Assembly (NCBI GenBank): GCA_023091735.1
Contig: JALKBU010000566.1
Span: 1-33,044, forward strand
From: Trichomonas tenax
Lineage: Eukaryota > Parabasalia > Trichomonadida > Trichomonadidae
DNA length: 33,044 nucleotides
Reading direction: 5' to 3'
Positions 7,449 to 17,266 of this stretch are shown in pieces. The notes under the pieces are model-generated. The model did not search any database and was not told where the DNA came from. It worked only from the letters and a program-made list of their open reading frames with translations. Position 1 is the first letter of the stretch; each line of letters starts with the position of its first letter. The translations under genes and the position numbers were made by a program.

Positions 7449-9353
7449 ATGGATAAAGAATTTCAAAGTGATCAAAGTGATGAAGAATCGTATAAGAGCT
7501 CACGAAAGAAGCATCATAAGGATATGATTTCGAAGCTCAATGAGAAGAATGCACAAATCAAACAATTAGAAAAAGTAATCAAGAATTTAAAACTCACTTT
7601 GTCAGAACGCTCGAACGAACTGAACAATCTCAGACACACTGTATCGGAGAAGGATGCCGAAATCGAAAGCTTGAAGAGCGGTAAACAGACAACACACGAA
7701 AATAAAGAAGAACTTAATTCATTACGTTCTGAAATTGAAGCTCTCAAAGAATCAATGATACCCAAGGATGAGGAGATCAAGGATCTCAAAAATAAACTCG
7801 AAGCTGCTTCTAACGCAAATGTTGCCAATTCTAGCGCCGCAAATTCAAGTGCTGCTAACACCAGCGATACTGAACCGGAGGAAGAAAGGAAGGAACACCG
7901 CAGAAAGCATCATAAGGACGTTATGGGAAAACTTAATGAGAAGAATAATCAGATAAAACAGTTAGAGAAAGAAATCAAGAACATAAAACTCACATTATCC
8001 GAACGCTCGAACGAGCTCAATAATCTTAGATGTACTGTTTCTGAAAAAGATGCTTTAATTGAAAATCTTCAGAGCAGTAAGCCAACAAATAACGAATCTG
8101 GAGGCGAAATATCTTCATTACGTTTGGAAATAGAGACACTCAAAGAGACAATTAAAGCAAAAGACGCTGAGATCGAAAATTCGAAGAACGTTAAACAGAA
8201 TTTCAACGAATCAGAGGATGAAATCAATGCTTTGCGTGCTGAAGTAGATGCTCTTAAGGAATCTATGAGCTCAAAGGATGAAAAAATCAAAGAATTGAGA
8301 TCTAGAGCCGAAAGTGCCTCAAACTCAAGCGCTGCCAATTCAAGAGCAGCTAATTCCAGTGCAGCAAACTCAGATGATGAGCCAGAAGAAGAAACAAATA
8401 AGAAAGAGCATCGCAGAAGACACCACAGAGATGTTATGGGCAAACTTAATGAGAAGAATGCACAAATTAAGAAACTCGAGAAAGAACTCAAGCTTGCTAG
8501 GCTTTCTCAAACAGAGCGTCTCAACGAAGTCAACAATCTTCGTCGTTCTTTAGCAGAAAAAGACACTGAAATATCAAGACTCAGGTCAGGAGAACCAGCT
8601 GGAGAAGTTCCATCTACTCAAACACCACAAGTTCGTACACGCGAGGTTAAGTTTGATTTAAGCGTCTTCGGATCAGATCCTTACAAGCAGAAGGATGAGA
8701 AAGTCTTGCAGATCGAAGCACTTAAGAAACAGCTTGAAGAAAACGAGAAAGAATTCAAGAAGCAGCTCGAAGAAAAAGAGAAGGCAAACAAGAAGTCATT
8801 AGATGAAAAAGATGAAAAGATAATGATGTTAGAAACAGAGGTTAAGTCAATCAAAGATGACATGGACAAGATGATGAAAGATATGGATGCTAAATCGCAG
8901 GAGAATGCTGAGCTTAAGCAAGCAATCACAACAAAGGACAACGAGATGACAGAGTTAAAGGCAGAGTATGAAAAAGTCAAGTCTTTATCTATCAGCAAGT
9001 CTTTTGTTCAAAAGCTTAAGAAGAAAGTTCAGTCTCTTAAATTAGATAAGGCTGCACTTGCACAAGAAGTCAAACTTCAGACAACACGCATGTCAATTAT
9101 CACTGCTGATAAGAACGCAAGAATGGAAGAAGAAAATATGCTCGCCAAACTCCAGAGGCGATTGATAGCTAAAGATTTGGAGATTGATGACAAAGAAAGG
9201 AAGCTTGAGGCAATCAATGCAGCAATGAAGAAGCTCAAGAGAGATTATGACATCCTTTTCCAAGAACTTAATGGTAAAAGGACTGCAAAGAAAATGGAAT
9301 TAAAGACCACAATAAAGCCTATCCAGAAGAAGGCAGCAAGCAAGAATGTTTAA
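7449..9353 (+). CDS. Coiled-coil protein with a triplicated module, 634 residues
   Basis: Almost entirely heptad-rich coiled coil. A module beginning HRRKHHKDVMGKLNEKN, followed by QIK-LEKE-K and LSERSNELNNLR--VSEKD, occurs three times: KHHKD starts at 7509 and 7905, and its equivalent RHHRD at 8418, so spacings are 132 and 171 codons. Modules are joined by low-complexity Ala/Ser/Asn linkers (NSSAANSSAA) ending in acidic DTEPEEE or DDEPEEE. The last ~240 residues are continuous coiled coil with a basic C-terminus. No motor, membrane or kinase domain is present, so a structural cytoskeletal role is inferred. It resembles many unnamed trichomonad coiled-coil proteins. A TAAATAAA sequence directly follows the stop and may serve polyadenylation. 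Confidence 0.85.
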   Translation: MDKEFQSDQSDEESYKSSRKKHHKDMISKLNEKNAQIKQLEKVIKNLKLTLSERSNELNNLRHTVSEKDAEIESLKSGKQTTHENKEELNSLRSEIEALKESMIPKDEEIKDLKNKLEAASNANVANSSAANSSAANTSDTEPEEERKEHRRKHHKDVMGKLNEKNNQIKQLEKEIKNIKLTLSERSNELNNLRCTVSEKDALIENLQSSKPTNNESGGEISSLRLEIETLKETIKAKDAEIENSKNVKQNFNESEDEINALRAEVDALKESMSSKDEKIKELRSRAESASNSSAANSRAANSSAANSDDEPEEETNKKEHRRRHHRDVMGKLNEKNAQIKKLEKELKLARLSQTERLNEVNNLRRSLAEKDTEISRLRSGEPAGEVPSTQTPQVRTREVKFDLSVFGSDPYKQKDEKVLQIEALKKQLEENEKEFKKQLEEKEKANKKSLDEKDEKIMMLETEVKSIKDDMDKMMKDMDAKSQENAELKQAITTKDNEMTELKAEYEKVKSLSISKSFVQKLKKKVQSLKLDKAALAQEVKLQTTRMSIITADKNARMEEENMLAKLQRRLIAKDLEIDDKERKLEAINAAMKKLKRDYDILFQELNGKRTAKKMELKTTIKPIQKKAASKNV

Positions 9354-9862
9354 TAAATAAATATTTGTAATAGTTTTGATGTTAAAATCGTAAAGTATTT
9401 CTAATATTACCTGATATTTATTTGATTATAAAAATGCATTTTAAATAGCAACTATCACTCATACTTAACACAAACATTCTATGATTCAACTGTATTATAA
9501 TGTTATCAACAAAAATGAAATACCTCATTTGTTTATAGTATTGTATGGTATTTTTTTGAGAGCGCCAAATTTTAAAGAAGAAATGAAAATATATAAGAAA
9601 TAGACTTTTGGAACATGATATAATGTTAAATTGATGACCAAAATCAAATAGAATGCGTATTGATATGATAATAATTGAAGAATATGAATGATGAGATTTC
9701 ATGTTTTGATTAATGAAAGTATATAAATAAAACCATGCACATCAAGGGGAATGCAGTGATTGAAATAATGGGTATGATTAAAAGTGCTAGAATTCAAAAA
9801 TAGATGTAAAAGAGAAAGATGAAGTTTCTAAAATTTTTCTATCGTTCAATTTTATTTTATAA
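9354..9862. other. Intergenic region, nothing recognised except the promoter end
   Basis: AT-rich DNA of about 510 bases. The only supported element is the initiator-like TCAATTT at 9846-9852. A minus-strand frame at 9418-9702 has no recognisable content. Confidence 0.5.
9846..9852 (+). promoter_or_regulatory. Initiator-like TCAATTT
   Basis: The A is at 9848, 15 nt before the ATG at 9863. It differs from the strict TCA(C/T) consensus by A at the fourth position but has the same spacing as the other initiators here. Confidence 0.45.
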
Positions 9863-10933
9863 ATGAGTAAAGAACTTGAGTTTGTTATTATGCCAATGGT
9901 TCAACCGAATCCAGACGACGAATCAATCGATATAAAGAGGATAAGAGAGATTGCAGTGGGAACATTGAACGAATATCCACCAGAAGATAGGGCTCTCGCT
10001 TGGCTTGTTCTTTTGGACGTTTTCCCATCGAATCCGAATAACTGGGAGGAAGTTCGCAAAACGTACATCACAAATTACTGGAATTTCGTTGAAGATTTGA
10101 AAGTGAAAGATTGGCATACAAAAATTTTGCCTGAACACATGCTTCCTGAGGAGTACGACGTCCCAAACCAGCAATTGATGTCTCAAATCCATTGCGATAT
10201 CGTTAGAACTGGTCGACAAATCATGTTTTTCCCGCCTGAGCCACTCAAGCCGGAAATTGATCCAAAGGATGTGTTAGCACCATTCCACACATATATGAGA
10301 AGAATTGAACGCATTTTATATATATTCGGTACCTTTAATATCGGCTTAAGTTACACACAAGGCTTTAATGAATTAGTCAGCCCAATTTACTACGTGATGC
10401 TCAAAGCAACAGCATTATTTAGGAATAACCATGATATAATTGAGGCTTTAGCATTCACAATTTTGCAACAATTAATTACTTCAACGCAGATTCATGAAAT
10501 GTATACGACACAGGACAAATCATCTATTATTCTTCACAAACTTGGCGAATTCACGCAATTAGTCGAAAAACACTTGCCAGAAATTGGACAAAAATTGAAA
10601 ACACTCAATATTCATCCGGCCATATATTGCTATCGCTGGTTCAATCTCCTGTTTGCTCAGGAGTATGATATGCCTTCGCTTCTGTTGATTTGGGATGTTC
10701 TTTTTGCTCATCGTGAAGATATGCTTATTTTTGCTTTTTATGTTGGCATAGGCCAAATGAAAGTCATAGAGAAGCATTTGCAATCATCAGATTTCTCTCA
10801 TCTCGTTTCACATCTCCAACAATTAGATATAATGGATGTCGTCACTGTTATCAAGTGGGCATCATATTATTATAAGTTAGATAGACAAAAGAAGTCCAGT
10901 TTGCTAAGTGGAATCTTAAGTCTTTTTGATTAA
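9863..10933 (+). CDS. TBC-domain Rab GTPase-activating protein (TBC1D13-like)
   Basis: 356 residues, most of them one TBC (Tre-2/Bub2/Cdc16) domain from about 35 to 345. TBC proteins accelerate GTP hydrolysis by Rab GTPases with an Arg and a Gln finger. Both are present: Arg115 in CDIVRTGRQ and Gln166 in SYTQGFNE. The context of the Gln finger (ILYIFGTFNIGLSYTQG followed by PIYYVML) resembles the TBC1D13 subgroup as I remember it. The later TBC motif with an aromatic-rich Leu-Trp-Asp element (LLLIWDVLFAH) is near residues 270-285. No extra domain or membrane segment is present, so it is a minimal cytosolic GAP probably acting in vesicle traffic. It lies head-to-tail with the MCRS1-like gene 105 bases downstream. 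The target Rab is unknown. Confidence 0.9.
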   Translation: MSKELEFVIMPMVQPNPDDESIDIKRIREIAVGTLNEYPPEDRALAWLVLLDVFPSNPNNWEEVRKTYITNYWNFVEDLKVKDWHTKILPEHMLPEEYDVPNQQLMSQIHCDIVRTGRQIMFFPPEPLKPEIDPKDVLAPFHTYMRRIERILYIFGTFNIGLSYTQGFNELVSPIYYVMLKATALFRNNHDIIEALAFTILQQLITSTQIHEMYTTQDKSSIILHKLGEFTQLVEKHLPEIGQKLKTLNIHPAIYCYRWFNLLFAQEYDMPSLLLIWDVLFAHREDMLIFAFYVGIGQMKVIEKHLQSSDFSHLVSHLQQLDIMDVVTVIKWASYYYKLDRQKKSSLLSGILSLFD

Positions 10934-11018
10934 TTAGTTTTTGTCGAAAAAATATTTTGTTTTTTCTTTGTGTAAATTCTTGTTCTTAACCATGTTTTAT
11001 TTTTACTTGTTTTTTTGT

Positions 11019-11027
11019 TCATTTTTT
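11019..11027 (+). promoter_or_regulatory. Initiator-like TCATTTTTT
   Basis: The A is at 11021, 18 nt before the ATG at 11039. It matches TCA(C/T)(T/A). Its position supports 11039 rather than an upstream non-ATG codon as the translation start. Confidence 0.6.
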
Positions 11028-11038
11028 AATTGCAAATT

Positions 11039-11977
11039 ATGAGTGAAAATCAAGAAAATGAAAATAAAGTTGCAACTTCTTCAAGTATCAAAAATTTCTC
11101 AAACGAAGACGCTTATATACTGTGGTTCTTCTTTTCGCATCAATTTTCTGATTATAAATTAATAACAAAAACAATTCACGTAAAAACGCTTGGTGAGTTA
11201 TACAATCGCTTTATAGACATCATAGAGACACTGGATTTTGCAAGCATGATACGCAAAGACTTATACGAAGATTTGTTTGGATGGAAAACAATTCCATTTT
11301 CAAGAATGGAGTTATTGTATCTATATAAAATTGTTTCAGCACGTTCTGGTGTTGATCCAGCAGATATATTACAAAAATTCCCGCAATTATTTCATCCATC
11401 TCGAACACCCTCAGCATTATTGGCGAAAATGAAGTCTCTCGAGTTACACAAAGATAAGTTGGACAAATACATTGATTCTATCAAAGAATACACAGAAAAT
11501 TATTCTAAATCATTAGAATATTCACATAAAAGTAAAAAAGAAGAACTACAAAATGAATTAAACACGAATTCCAATAAGAAGAAAACTATTACAAGCATGT
11601 ATGAGATATTTAAAGATATATCTGAAAATATTAAAGATAATACATTAGCAGTACTCATTGGACAACATAAGAATTTCGAAATTGAAAAGCTTTGCACAGT
11701 TTTAGGAAGAACATCTCCAAAAACAGAAGTTGATATAAATTTAGCTGATGATAATGGTATTGTTCAATCGAAAATATCAAGAAATCACTGCAAAATTATT
11801 CTTACATCAGATTACAAGTTTTATATTACTGTTTTAGGAAAATATATAATTCAAAATGGAGTTGTTGTTGAAAATGGCCAAACAACTCGTTTGAATAACT
11901 ACGATATACTGGACATTGGATCAATGCTGTTTGTATTTTATGAGAATCCAAAAATATTTTCCGAATTTCGCAATTAA
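11039..11977 (+). CDS. MCRS1-like protein (MCRS_N region plus FHA domain)
   Basis: 312 residues from ATG 11039; the frame is open slightly further upstream but only via a TTG codon. The N-terminal ~150 residues (beginning near NEDAYILWFFFSHQ, with a W-K-IPFS-ME--LLY pattern and then FPQLFHPSRTPSALLAKMK) follow the layout of microspherule protein 1: an MCRS_N domain in which a 'hp-af...RT...aL..hw' motif precedes a helical linker. A coiled-coil linker (155-195) leads to a C-terminal FHA domain at about 205-305 with VLGRTSPKTEVDINL, then KISRNHCKI, then NGVVVENGQ, the usual Gly-Arg, Ser-Arg-His and Asn-Gly landmarks. Human MCRS1 belongs to the INO80 and NSL chromatin complexes, so a nuclear chromatin role is inferred. 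It is shorter than the human protein but has the same domain order. Confidence 0.8.
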   Translation: MSENQENENKVATSSSIKNFSNEDAYILWFFFSHQFSDYKLITKTIHVKTLGELYNRFIDIIETLDFASMIRKDLYEDLFGWKTIPFSRMELLYLYKIVSARSGVDPADILQKFPQLFHPSRTPSALLAKMKSLELHKDKLDKYIDSIKEYTENYSKSLEYSHKSKKEELQNELNTNSNKKKTITSMYEIFKDISENIKDNTLAVLIGQHKNFEIEKLCTVLGRTSPKTEVDINLADDNGIVQSKISRNHCKIILTSDYKFYITVLGKYIIQNGVVVENGQTTRLNNYDILDIGSMLFVFYENPKIFSEFRN

Positions 11978-12037
11978 TTTGTTTTTGTTTGAATATGTAA
12001 TCAACATAAAATGTATTATAACTTTACAAAACAAAAA

Positions 12038-13489
12038 TCATATCATATTATATTTAACACACATATCATAAGCAAATCTAATCATTTTGACCGTCGGATG
12101 GTCTTGTTTGCTCCTATTATTAAGAAATATTATAATGTTGATGAAATTATCAAGGTTTTCCTCAATAAAATCATGTATATCTCTAATTCCAAATTCGATT
12201 TCAAGCGGCTTTAAGCGAATTGTTACATCATTTGTTAAGAATTGAACGACTGATTTCTCTATAGTTGCTCTTATTGATGCGTATTTTGCGTCTTTTGCGA
12301 TAACCTTTTCCTTTAATTCATCTAATTGCTTCTGCATGTTGAAAATGCTTGAAAATGGACGAATCGTTATTTCCAATAACATAGAAATAACATCGGACCC
12401 GTTCTTATCATTATAAGCCGCAATGACTAATGCCATTTTGAGAATATATATTGATAAATCTGATATCTGTCCTTGCGTGATAATATCGCAAACCTCAGTG
12501 ATAATTGATGTCAGGCCACCATCTGGCTTGATATGAGACGTCCAATTATAAGAAGCAGAAACAAATATATTCGATAATGCAACTAACTCCAAACACTGAG
12601 AAATTTCATTCTTTTGAATATGCGACAAACATGTAACAGACAGAGCTCTAATGAAAAAGTCCATTCTATGATCATTAATCAAAATATTCAATAATGATGA
12701 AATAATTTCAAAATCATCAGGATTTGATGCAAGCACACATACCGCAATAGGAAATGATAAATCAATCGTTGATAACGCATGCCTTAATGTAAATTGATAA
12801 TCACCCATCTCTATATTGTGATTTATTGAAGATAAAAACGCGTGATATTGAATCCTCCGGCCTCTCCTCGGTGCTTCTTCTAATATAAATTGACGAATAC
12901 TTTGTTCATCAGCATCGTTGAGTCCTTTGAATCTTAACGAAGGAGGAAGAGTTGCTGCACGTATGGACTGTCCTTCCTTGAATTTTTTTGGGATTAAAGG
13001 AATTCTAACAATGTTATGAACAAGATCAATAACTAAATTAAAATATCCATCTACATATGCCTGTATTGGATCTGGCTGCATTGATTTAGGATGTAAAAAG
13101 ACTTTGGTTGTAAATAACGACATATTTGAAAGAACTATATTACGTAATGGCAAAGGATTTGATGATAAAAGCTTTAGCAAGAAAATATCTATCAATTCGT
13201 TTGTTCTATTTTGATAATACTTTGATATTTGCTCAATATGTAATTTTATTTTTGTGAATAATCGATGAATAGGAATTGCTTTATCATTTTCGAAGAAAGT
13301 TTCAGACGTACCTTTCTTTAAAATCTTGAAAAATGTTAATACAGCTCTACATAACAGAATTCCATCTTGATTTCCTTCACTGAAGTAATAACGCGAAGGA
13401 AGAGAAGTGTGTATACGCACAACATCTTGTAAAGTTCTGTCGAGATCTCTTTCGATTGCATCTTCAGAGATCCTAACGTTAATACTCAT
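12038..13489 (-). CDS. Hypothetical helical protein, 483 residues
   Basis: Starts MSINVRISEDAIERDLDRTL at the first ATG, with an initiator-like TCAAT 16 nt upstream. The sequence is alpha-helical throughout, with Leu/Ile patterns suggesting a helical repeat fold, and has a basic segment (APRRGRRIQYH) near residue 210 and a coiled-coil piece near 385-410 (QKQLDELKEKVIAKD). No catalytic motif, membrane segment or signal peptide is seen. It is convergent with the MCRS1-like gene, only 60 bases separating the two stops. I do not recognise the family; structure prediction would be the most informative step. Confidence 0.75.
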   Translation of the reverse strand: MSINVRISEDAIERDLDRTLQDVVRIHTSLPSRYYFSEGNQDGILLCRAVLTFFKILKKGTSETFFENDKAIPIHRLFTKIKLHIEQISKYYQNRTNELIDIFLLKLLSSNPLPLRNIVLSNMSLFTTKVFLHPKSMQPDPIQAYVDGYFNLVIDLVHNIVRIPLIPKKFKEGQSIRAATLPPSLRFKGLNDADEQSIRQFILEEAPRRGRRIQYHAFLSSINHNIEMGDYQFTLRHALSTIDLSFPIAVCVLASNPDDFEIISSLLNILINDHRMDFFIRALSVTCLSHIQKNEISQCLELVALSNIFVSASYNWTSHIKPDGGLTSIITEVCDIITQGQISDLSIYILKMALVIAAYNDKNGSDVISMLLEITIRPFSSIFNMQKQLDELKEKVIAKDAKYASIRATIEKSVVQFLTNDVTIRLKPLEIEFGIRDIHDFIEENLDNFINIIIFLNNRSKQDHPTVKMIRFAYDMCVKYNMI

Positions 13490-14098
13490 AAAAAAAATTA
13501 TGATTGAGAAAAAATTTTTACATTTATTAATTTATATACTCCAAATCAATGGCTTTCTTTTGGATTTTTCCTTTTTTTTGAGAAATTTTTCTTACATCAT
13601 TTCTTTGAAACACAAGCTCGTTGAACATCATTTTTCTCGTTCTCAGTCGCATATTTTACTTATCCATATTGAGTTCAATGCATGCACATAATTAAAGTGC
13701 TTCTGCACTGTCCAAAAGCTATTTTCTTTCATTGTTAACGCCTTCAGATATCTTTCAATTTTTTTGTTATCATTTGAAGATCAGAGAATGATTTATTACC
13801 TTGATCCATTCATTTGTTGAGTGCGCTATAAGCATAAGTTATAGAGATACCTTTACATAAAACAATACATTTTTGCTGACTATGAATTCATGATATTCTC
13901 CTATACTATATTGTTCTTGATGCAGGGACATAGTTCAATCCTATGGAAGATAGCTGTGCTTAATGATAGGCAAAATAGCTTCAATTTTGAGCTTTTGTGT
14001 TCGATTTGCAATTAACATCCATTTGAAGCTTTAGAAAATGTAACATATGACTAACTAAAGCTATTAAAAGATATGATGCGTTAATAAGTTTATAAAAA
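13490..14098. other. Intergenic region, nothing recognised
   Basis: About 610 AT-rich bases between two minus-strand genes. Apart from the initiator-like site near 13505 I see no repeat, RNA gene or coding remnant. Confidence 0.5.
13503..13507 (-). promoter_or_regulatory. Initiator-like TCAAT
   Basis: Minus strand, A at 13505, 16 nt upstream of the ATG at 13489. Off-consensus at the fourth base but correctly placed. Confidence 0.4.
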
Positions 14099-14875
14099 TT
14101 ATTCATTTTGAAAATCATTGAAAATATCTTCGCCGATTTCGTCTTTGCCTTCTTCAGAGCTATCACTGTCGTGCTCAGCATCTACTGCATCTGTTGACTC
14201 GCTTGGTTTTTCAATGATTTCATCAACAATTGTTTTTTCTTTCAGAGGTATTATAGATGGCTCAAATTCAGAGCTTGATGCTTCCATAGATTTTTCATCA
14301 CTAATGATACGATTTTGTTCAACATTAGAAAGTATATCACCGAGATCTTCAGGAAGAGGATTAAATATCATGACTCTTGGAACAATTAAGTGATAAAACT
14401 CCATAGAATCATAGAATGAATATCCCTTCCACTTTGTTGAGTCAATAAAACCTAGTTCAAATAATCTTGAAATAAATGTTGAAGGAAGTTCTTTGAATTC
14501 TTTGATTGGCCCACGTTTTAAAGAACGTGATAAACGCAGCCGTGATACACATAAAACTTTATGTAGCTTACTTTTATCAATAAACATAATTTCCGGAAAC
14601 AGGACAATTCCAGCATTAAAAAGTGTGAAAATTTCGTCTTTTGTGTACGCTTCGGCGATTGCTGTTATAAGACAGATCTCTTCTGCTACATTAATTGGAA
14701 TTCGTTCTGAAAAATGTTGTCTATAAAGCTTGAAATATCCTTTCATCGCCTGCAAAGCTCTCTCTGGCGTTACTTTTGCAACAGATCGACTTAAAATAGT
14801 TTTAGCCAGAACACTTGGACGAATTTGTTGATCAATCATTAAAAAATATACCATTTTTATGTATTCTTTATGCAT
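14099..14875 (-). CDS. Hypothetical protein with acidic tail, 258 residues
   Basis: First ATG gives MHKEYIKMVYFLMIDQQ. The initiator TCACTTTCT lies 12 nt upstream. Residues 1 to about 170 are helical and basic, containing a cluster of Arg/Ser (VSRLRLSRSLKRGP) near 110-125. The segment around 140-180 is aromatic. From about 180 the protein is Ser/Glu/Asp-rich and ends in a strongly acidic tail (DSDSSEEGKDEIGEDIF). An acidic tail on a helical domain is common in nuclear or chaperone-like proteins, but no family is recognised here and I give no function. It may start at Met8 instead. Confidence 0.75.
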   Translation of the reverse strand: MHKEYIKMVYFLMIDQQIRPSVLAKTILSRSVAKVTPERALQAMKGYFKLYRQHFSERIPINVAEEICLITAIAEAYTKDEIFTLFNAGIVLFPEIMFIDKSKLHKVLCVSRLRLSRSLKRGPIKEFKELPSTFISRLFELGFIDSTKWKGYSFYDSMEFYHLIVPRVMIFNPLPEDLGDILSNVEQNRIISDEKSMEASSSEFEPSIIPLKEKTIVDEIIEKPSESTDAVDAEHDSDSSEEGKDEIGEDIFNDFQNE

Positions 14876-15181
14876 TCTATAGAAAGTGAAATATATCCAT
14901 TAATATGCTGATTCAATTTGAAACGTTATATATTCAATAATAAAATATAACATGCATCTAATGTCAGATTTAACTATAACTATATTGCCTTGAAGGATCT
15001 CATTATATTTTCACAAAGCAATTATTTTGATTATAATATATTTGTGATTTGAATATACAAACATTAAGTTAAAGTTACTCTATTTATAATACTAGCAATA
15101 TTATTGGAAATTTTCTTATTAGTTTTCCCTTTCTTTCTGTTAAAGCGATTTCGCAGTTTTTGTTGATTTTGATTTTGCATA
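14876..15181. other. Intergenic region, nothing else recognised
   Basis: About 300 AT-rich bases between two minus-strand genes; only the initiator next to 14875 is supported. Confidence 0.5.
14881..14889 (-). promoter_or_regulatory. Initiator TCACTTTCT
   Basis: Minus strand, A at 14887, 12 nt upstream of the ATG at 14875. Matches the trichomonad TCA(C/T)(T/A) consensus. Confidence 0.6.
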
Positions 15182-16729
15182 TTAAACAACATCATCGTAA
15201 CCAAGTCTTAGAAGTATCTGAGTAAGTGTATCATTAGGCATATAATTTGTTAGAGTATTAACTATATCGCCATCTTCAAATTGCTTGATTAATTCAACAT
15301 GATGATTAATATTCAATTTCGATGTATAAATGTCAATGCAATAGAGGATATTGCCTGCAATTGAAGTTTCAGTTTCCAATAGATCACACATACATTCTAT
15401 TGTTCGCAAAGGCAAAAACTTTTCCAAGAATCTATTCGATGCATTCTCGATAATAATCAATATGCTAATAATCGCTTTCTTTCTATCATCGAAAGGCAGT
15501 TTATCAAAGTTATCTAGACATGTTTGATAAACCTGATATTCATACAGACACTCAGCAACTTCTTCTCCTAACTTAGTGAATGCATATATAACATCAAGAA
15601 ATCCTGAAACATTTTCCCCTGACATTGCTAAATCACTGAACTTATCACAAGGCATGTGACAAAGAATCTCTTCTTTGTTCTCTTTAGAAACGTATTCAGA
15701 GGTCACTGCATAATATATAATCGACAAAGATTCATTGCGCAAAGAATCAAACTCTGCGGTGGAAAAATCAATTAATGTTTCTATGAATGGCTTTTCATCA
15801 AAGTTGATAAACAAAAAATCAGGATTAAAAGTATTTTTCTTCAATATCAAACTAATTGACATCAATAGATGCACTTGCGCTGGAACTGGGACATCCAAAA
15901 CTAATAAAGAAATGCTTCGAAGATAATTTTGTATGTAAGACATTTCAAAGACTCTAATTCTAAAATTAAACAAGTACAATCCATAGCATGCTAAAGTTTG
16001 TGTTGATTGTCGAATTTTTTCAATAATTTCAGGATTAAACTTCTGAAGAGATGCAATATCAACAAGAAACTGCATAACACCGAGCTTACCGTATAATATC
16101 ATGTTTTCGTACGTTCCATCGATCAAAATGTTGATGCCAATTGACAATGAAATGAAAATTGATCGTTCATCAAACGAGAACAAATATTTTTGTAATTTTG
16201 ACCAAAAACCTAAAGATCCAATGAGTTGTGATAGTTTTTGATTATATGCTGAAAGAAAATGAAGTGTTGTTAAAGCAAGGATAGAGTTATATTCATACAG
16301 TTCTTCATTGTCGTCAGGAACTTCTTCTTCAAAGTTATCATCAACGTATTCGCTTGCAAATCTTAGCATCATTTGTGATTGATCTTCAGATTCACAATAT
16401 TTAAACGCAATATCAAGCAAAACTATGAGTATTTTAGATTTTATTATTTTTTCAATAAAATTTTCTTTAATAAAATATTGCTGATCTGAAAAACTTAAGT
16501 GATTGTTAAGTGCTACCAATGAATCTTGAACTCTCGATGGATTTCCGTCATCAAATTCCAATTTTAAAGCATAAATTGTGTCTATTAAAGTATTTTGAAA
16601 TTGTTCACACTCAATTTCGTTTTGTTTTGACTGAGGAATGATCTTCTTCATAATAACATCAGATGAAGCATCGCTATTTATAGAATTCATCAATGCTTCA
16701 TCAATAAAATCATCTTTAAAAGTTATCAT
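15182..16729 (-). CDS. ARM/HEAT-like helical protein, 515 residues
   Basis: The start is placed at the ATG at 16729 (MITFKDDFIDEALMNSI). The frame extends 14 codons upstream only through a TTG, and that stretch consists of the repeated TTTACTTGTCA element, so it is more likely promoter than protein. The product is acidic and helical, with repeated Leu/Ile helix pairs from about residue 60 to the end and an acidic loop (FEEEVPDDNEELYEY) near 155. This fits an armadillo/HEAT-like scaffold of the same general kind as the protein at 2379-4232, though I see no close similarity between them. No membrane segment or catalytic motif is present. Divergent from the 1796-residue gene across a 537-base intergenic region. 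Confidence 0.8.
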   Translation of the reverse strand: MITFKDDFIDEALMNSINSDASSDVIMKKIIPQSKQNEIECEQFQNTLIDTIYALKLEFDDGNPSRVQDSLVALNNHLSFSDQQYFIKENFIEKIIKSKILIVLLDIAFKYCESEDQSQMMLRFASEYVDDNFEEEVPDDNEELYEYNSILALTTLHFLSAYNQKLSQLIGSLGFWSKLQKYLFSFDERSIFISLSIGINILIDGTYENMILYGKLGVMQFLVDIASLQKFNPEIIEKIRQSTQTLACYGLYLFNFRIRVFEMSYIQNYLRSISLLVLDVPVPAQVHLLMSISLILKKNTFNPDFLFINFDEKPFIETLIDFSTAEFDSLRNESLSIIYYAVTSEYVSKENKEEILCHMPCDKFSDLAMSGENVSGFLDVIYAFTKLGEEVAECLYEYQVYQTCLDNFDKLPFDDRKKAIISILIIIENASNRFLEKFLPLRTIECMCDLLETETSIAGNILYCIDIYTSKLNINHHVELIKQFEDGDIVNTLTNYMPNDTLTQILLRLGYDDVV

Positions 16730-16745
16730 TACTTTTTTACAATTC

Positions 16746-16776
16746 TGACAAGTAAAACATTTTTTTGACAAGTAAA
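16746..16776 (-). promoter_or_regulatory. Two TTTACTTGTCA boxes upstream of ARM-like gene
   Basis: TTTACTTGTCA occurs twice on the minus strand, at 16746-16756 and 16766-16776, 20 bases apart and ending 17 nt before the ATG. It differs by one base from the TTTACATGTCA boxes found elsewhere between genes. Regulatory function is inferred from duplication and position. Confidence 0.4.
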
Positions 16777-17240
16777 GAGTAATTAATGTTAAAACTTGAA
16801 TTCATCCTATAGAAATTTAAACATGAATAGAGTAACTCTTAGGTGTTTAAAAGAAGCAATCTCATTTCAAGATGAGAGTTTTTAGCTTCAGGGTATTACT
16901 TGAATTATTTCTCGATCTGTTAAGATGTTACATCATAAATAATAATTCACTGATATATAGAATATAGTTAATTTCATATTTCATTTAATTTTATTACCAC
17001 TAGTTGAAGATATAGCGACTTCTTGCAATGAATAATTGATCAACATTCATCAAAAAATGAATAATGCAAAAAACTAAATGGTTCCAACACACATATCACA
17101 GAAATGCTAAATTTAAAATATCATGAGTTGAAAATGCTTCTTTGAGTCGTTGAAAAATAAAAAACAATAAAAAGAACCTTATTCTAAATTTTTATAAAAA
17201 CCAAAGAGATTGAATTAGGAAGCAGATTTAGATGATAATT

Positions 17241-17259
17241 TTTAAAAAATATTTAAAAA
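17241..17259 (+). promoter_or_regulatory. TTTAAA-type core promoter motif
   Basis: TTTAAAAAATATTTAAAAA, identical over 19 bases to 6321-6339, followed by AAACGTTT and the ATG at 17267. No TCA initiator is found between it and the start. Confidence 0.45.
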
Positions 17260-17266
17260 AACGTTT

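Larger units (their letters stand above)
16730..17266. other. Divergent intergenic region
   Basis: Bidirectional promoter space for the ARM-like gene (leftward) and the 1796-residue gene (rightward). It contains the paired TTTACTTGTCA boxes at its left end and the TTTAAA-type motif at its right end. The centre holds nothing I recognise. Confidence 0.55.

Noticed and set aside
16730..16771. Upstream extension of the ARM-like gene giving an N-terminal CFTCQNC motif
   Set aside because: It requires a TTG start and is encoded by the duplicated TTTACTTGTCA promoter-like boxes.
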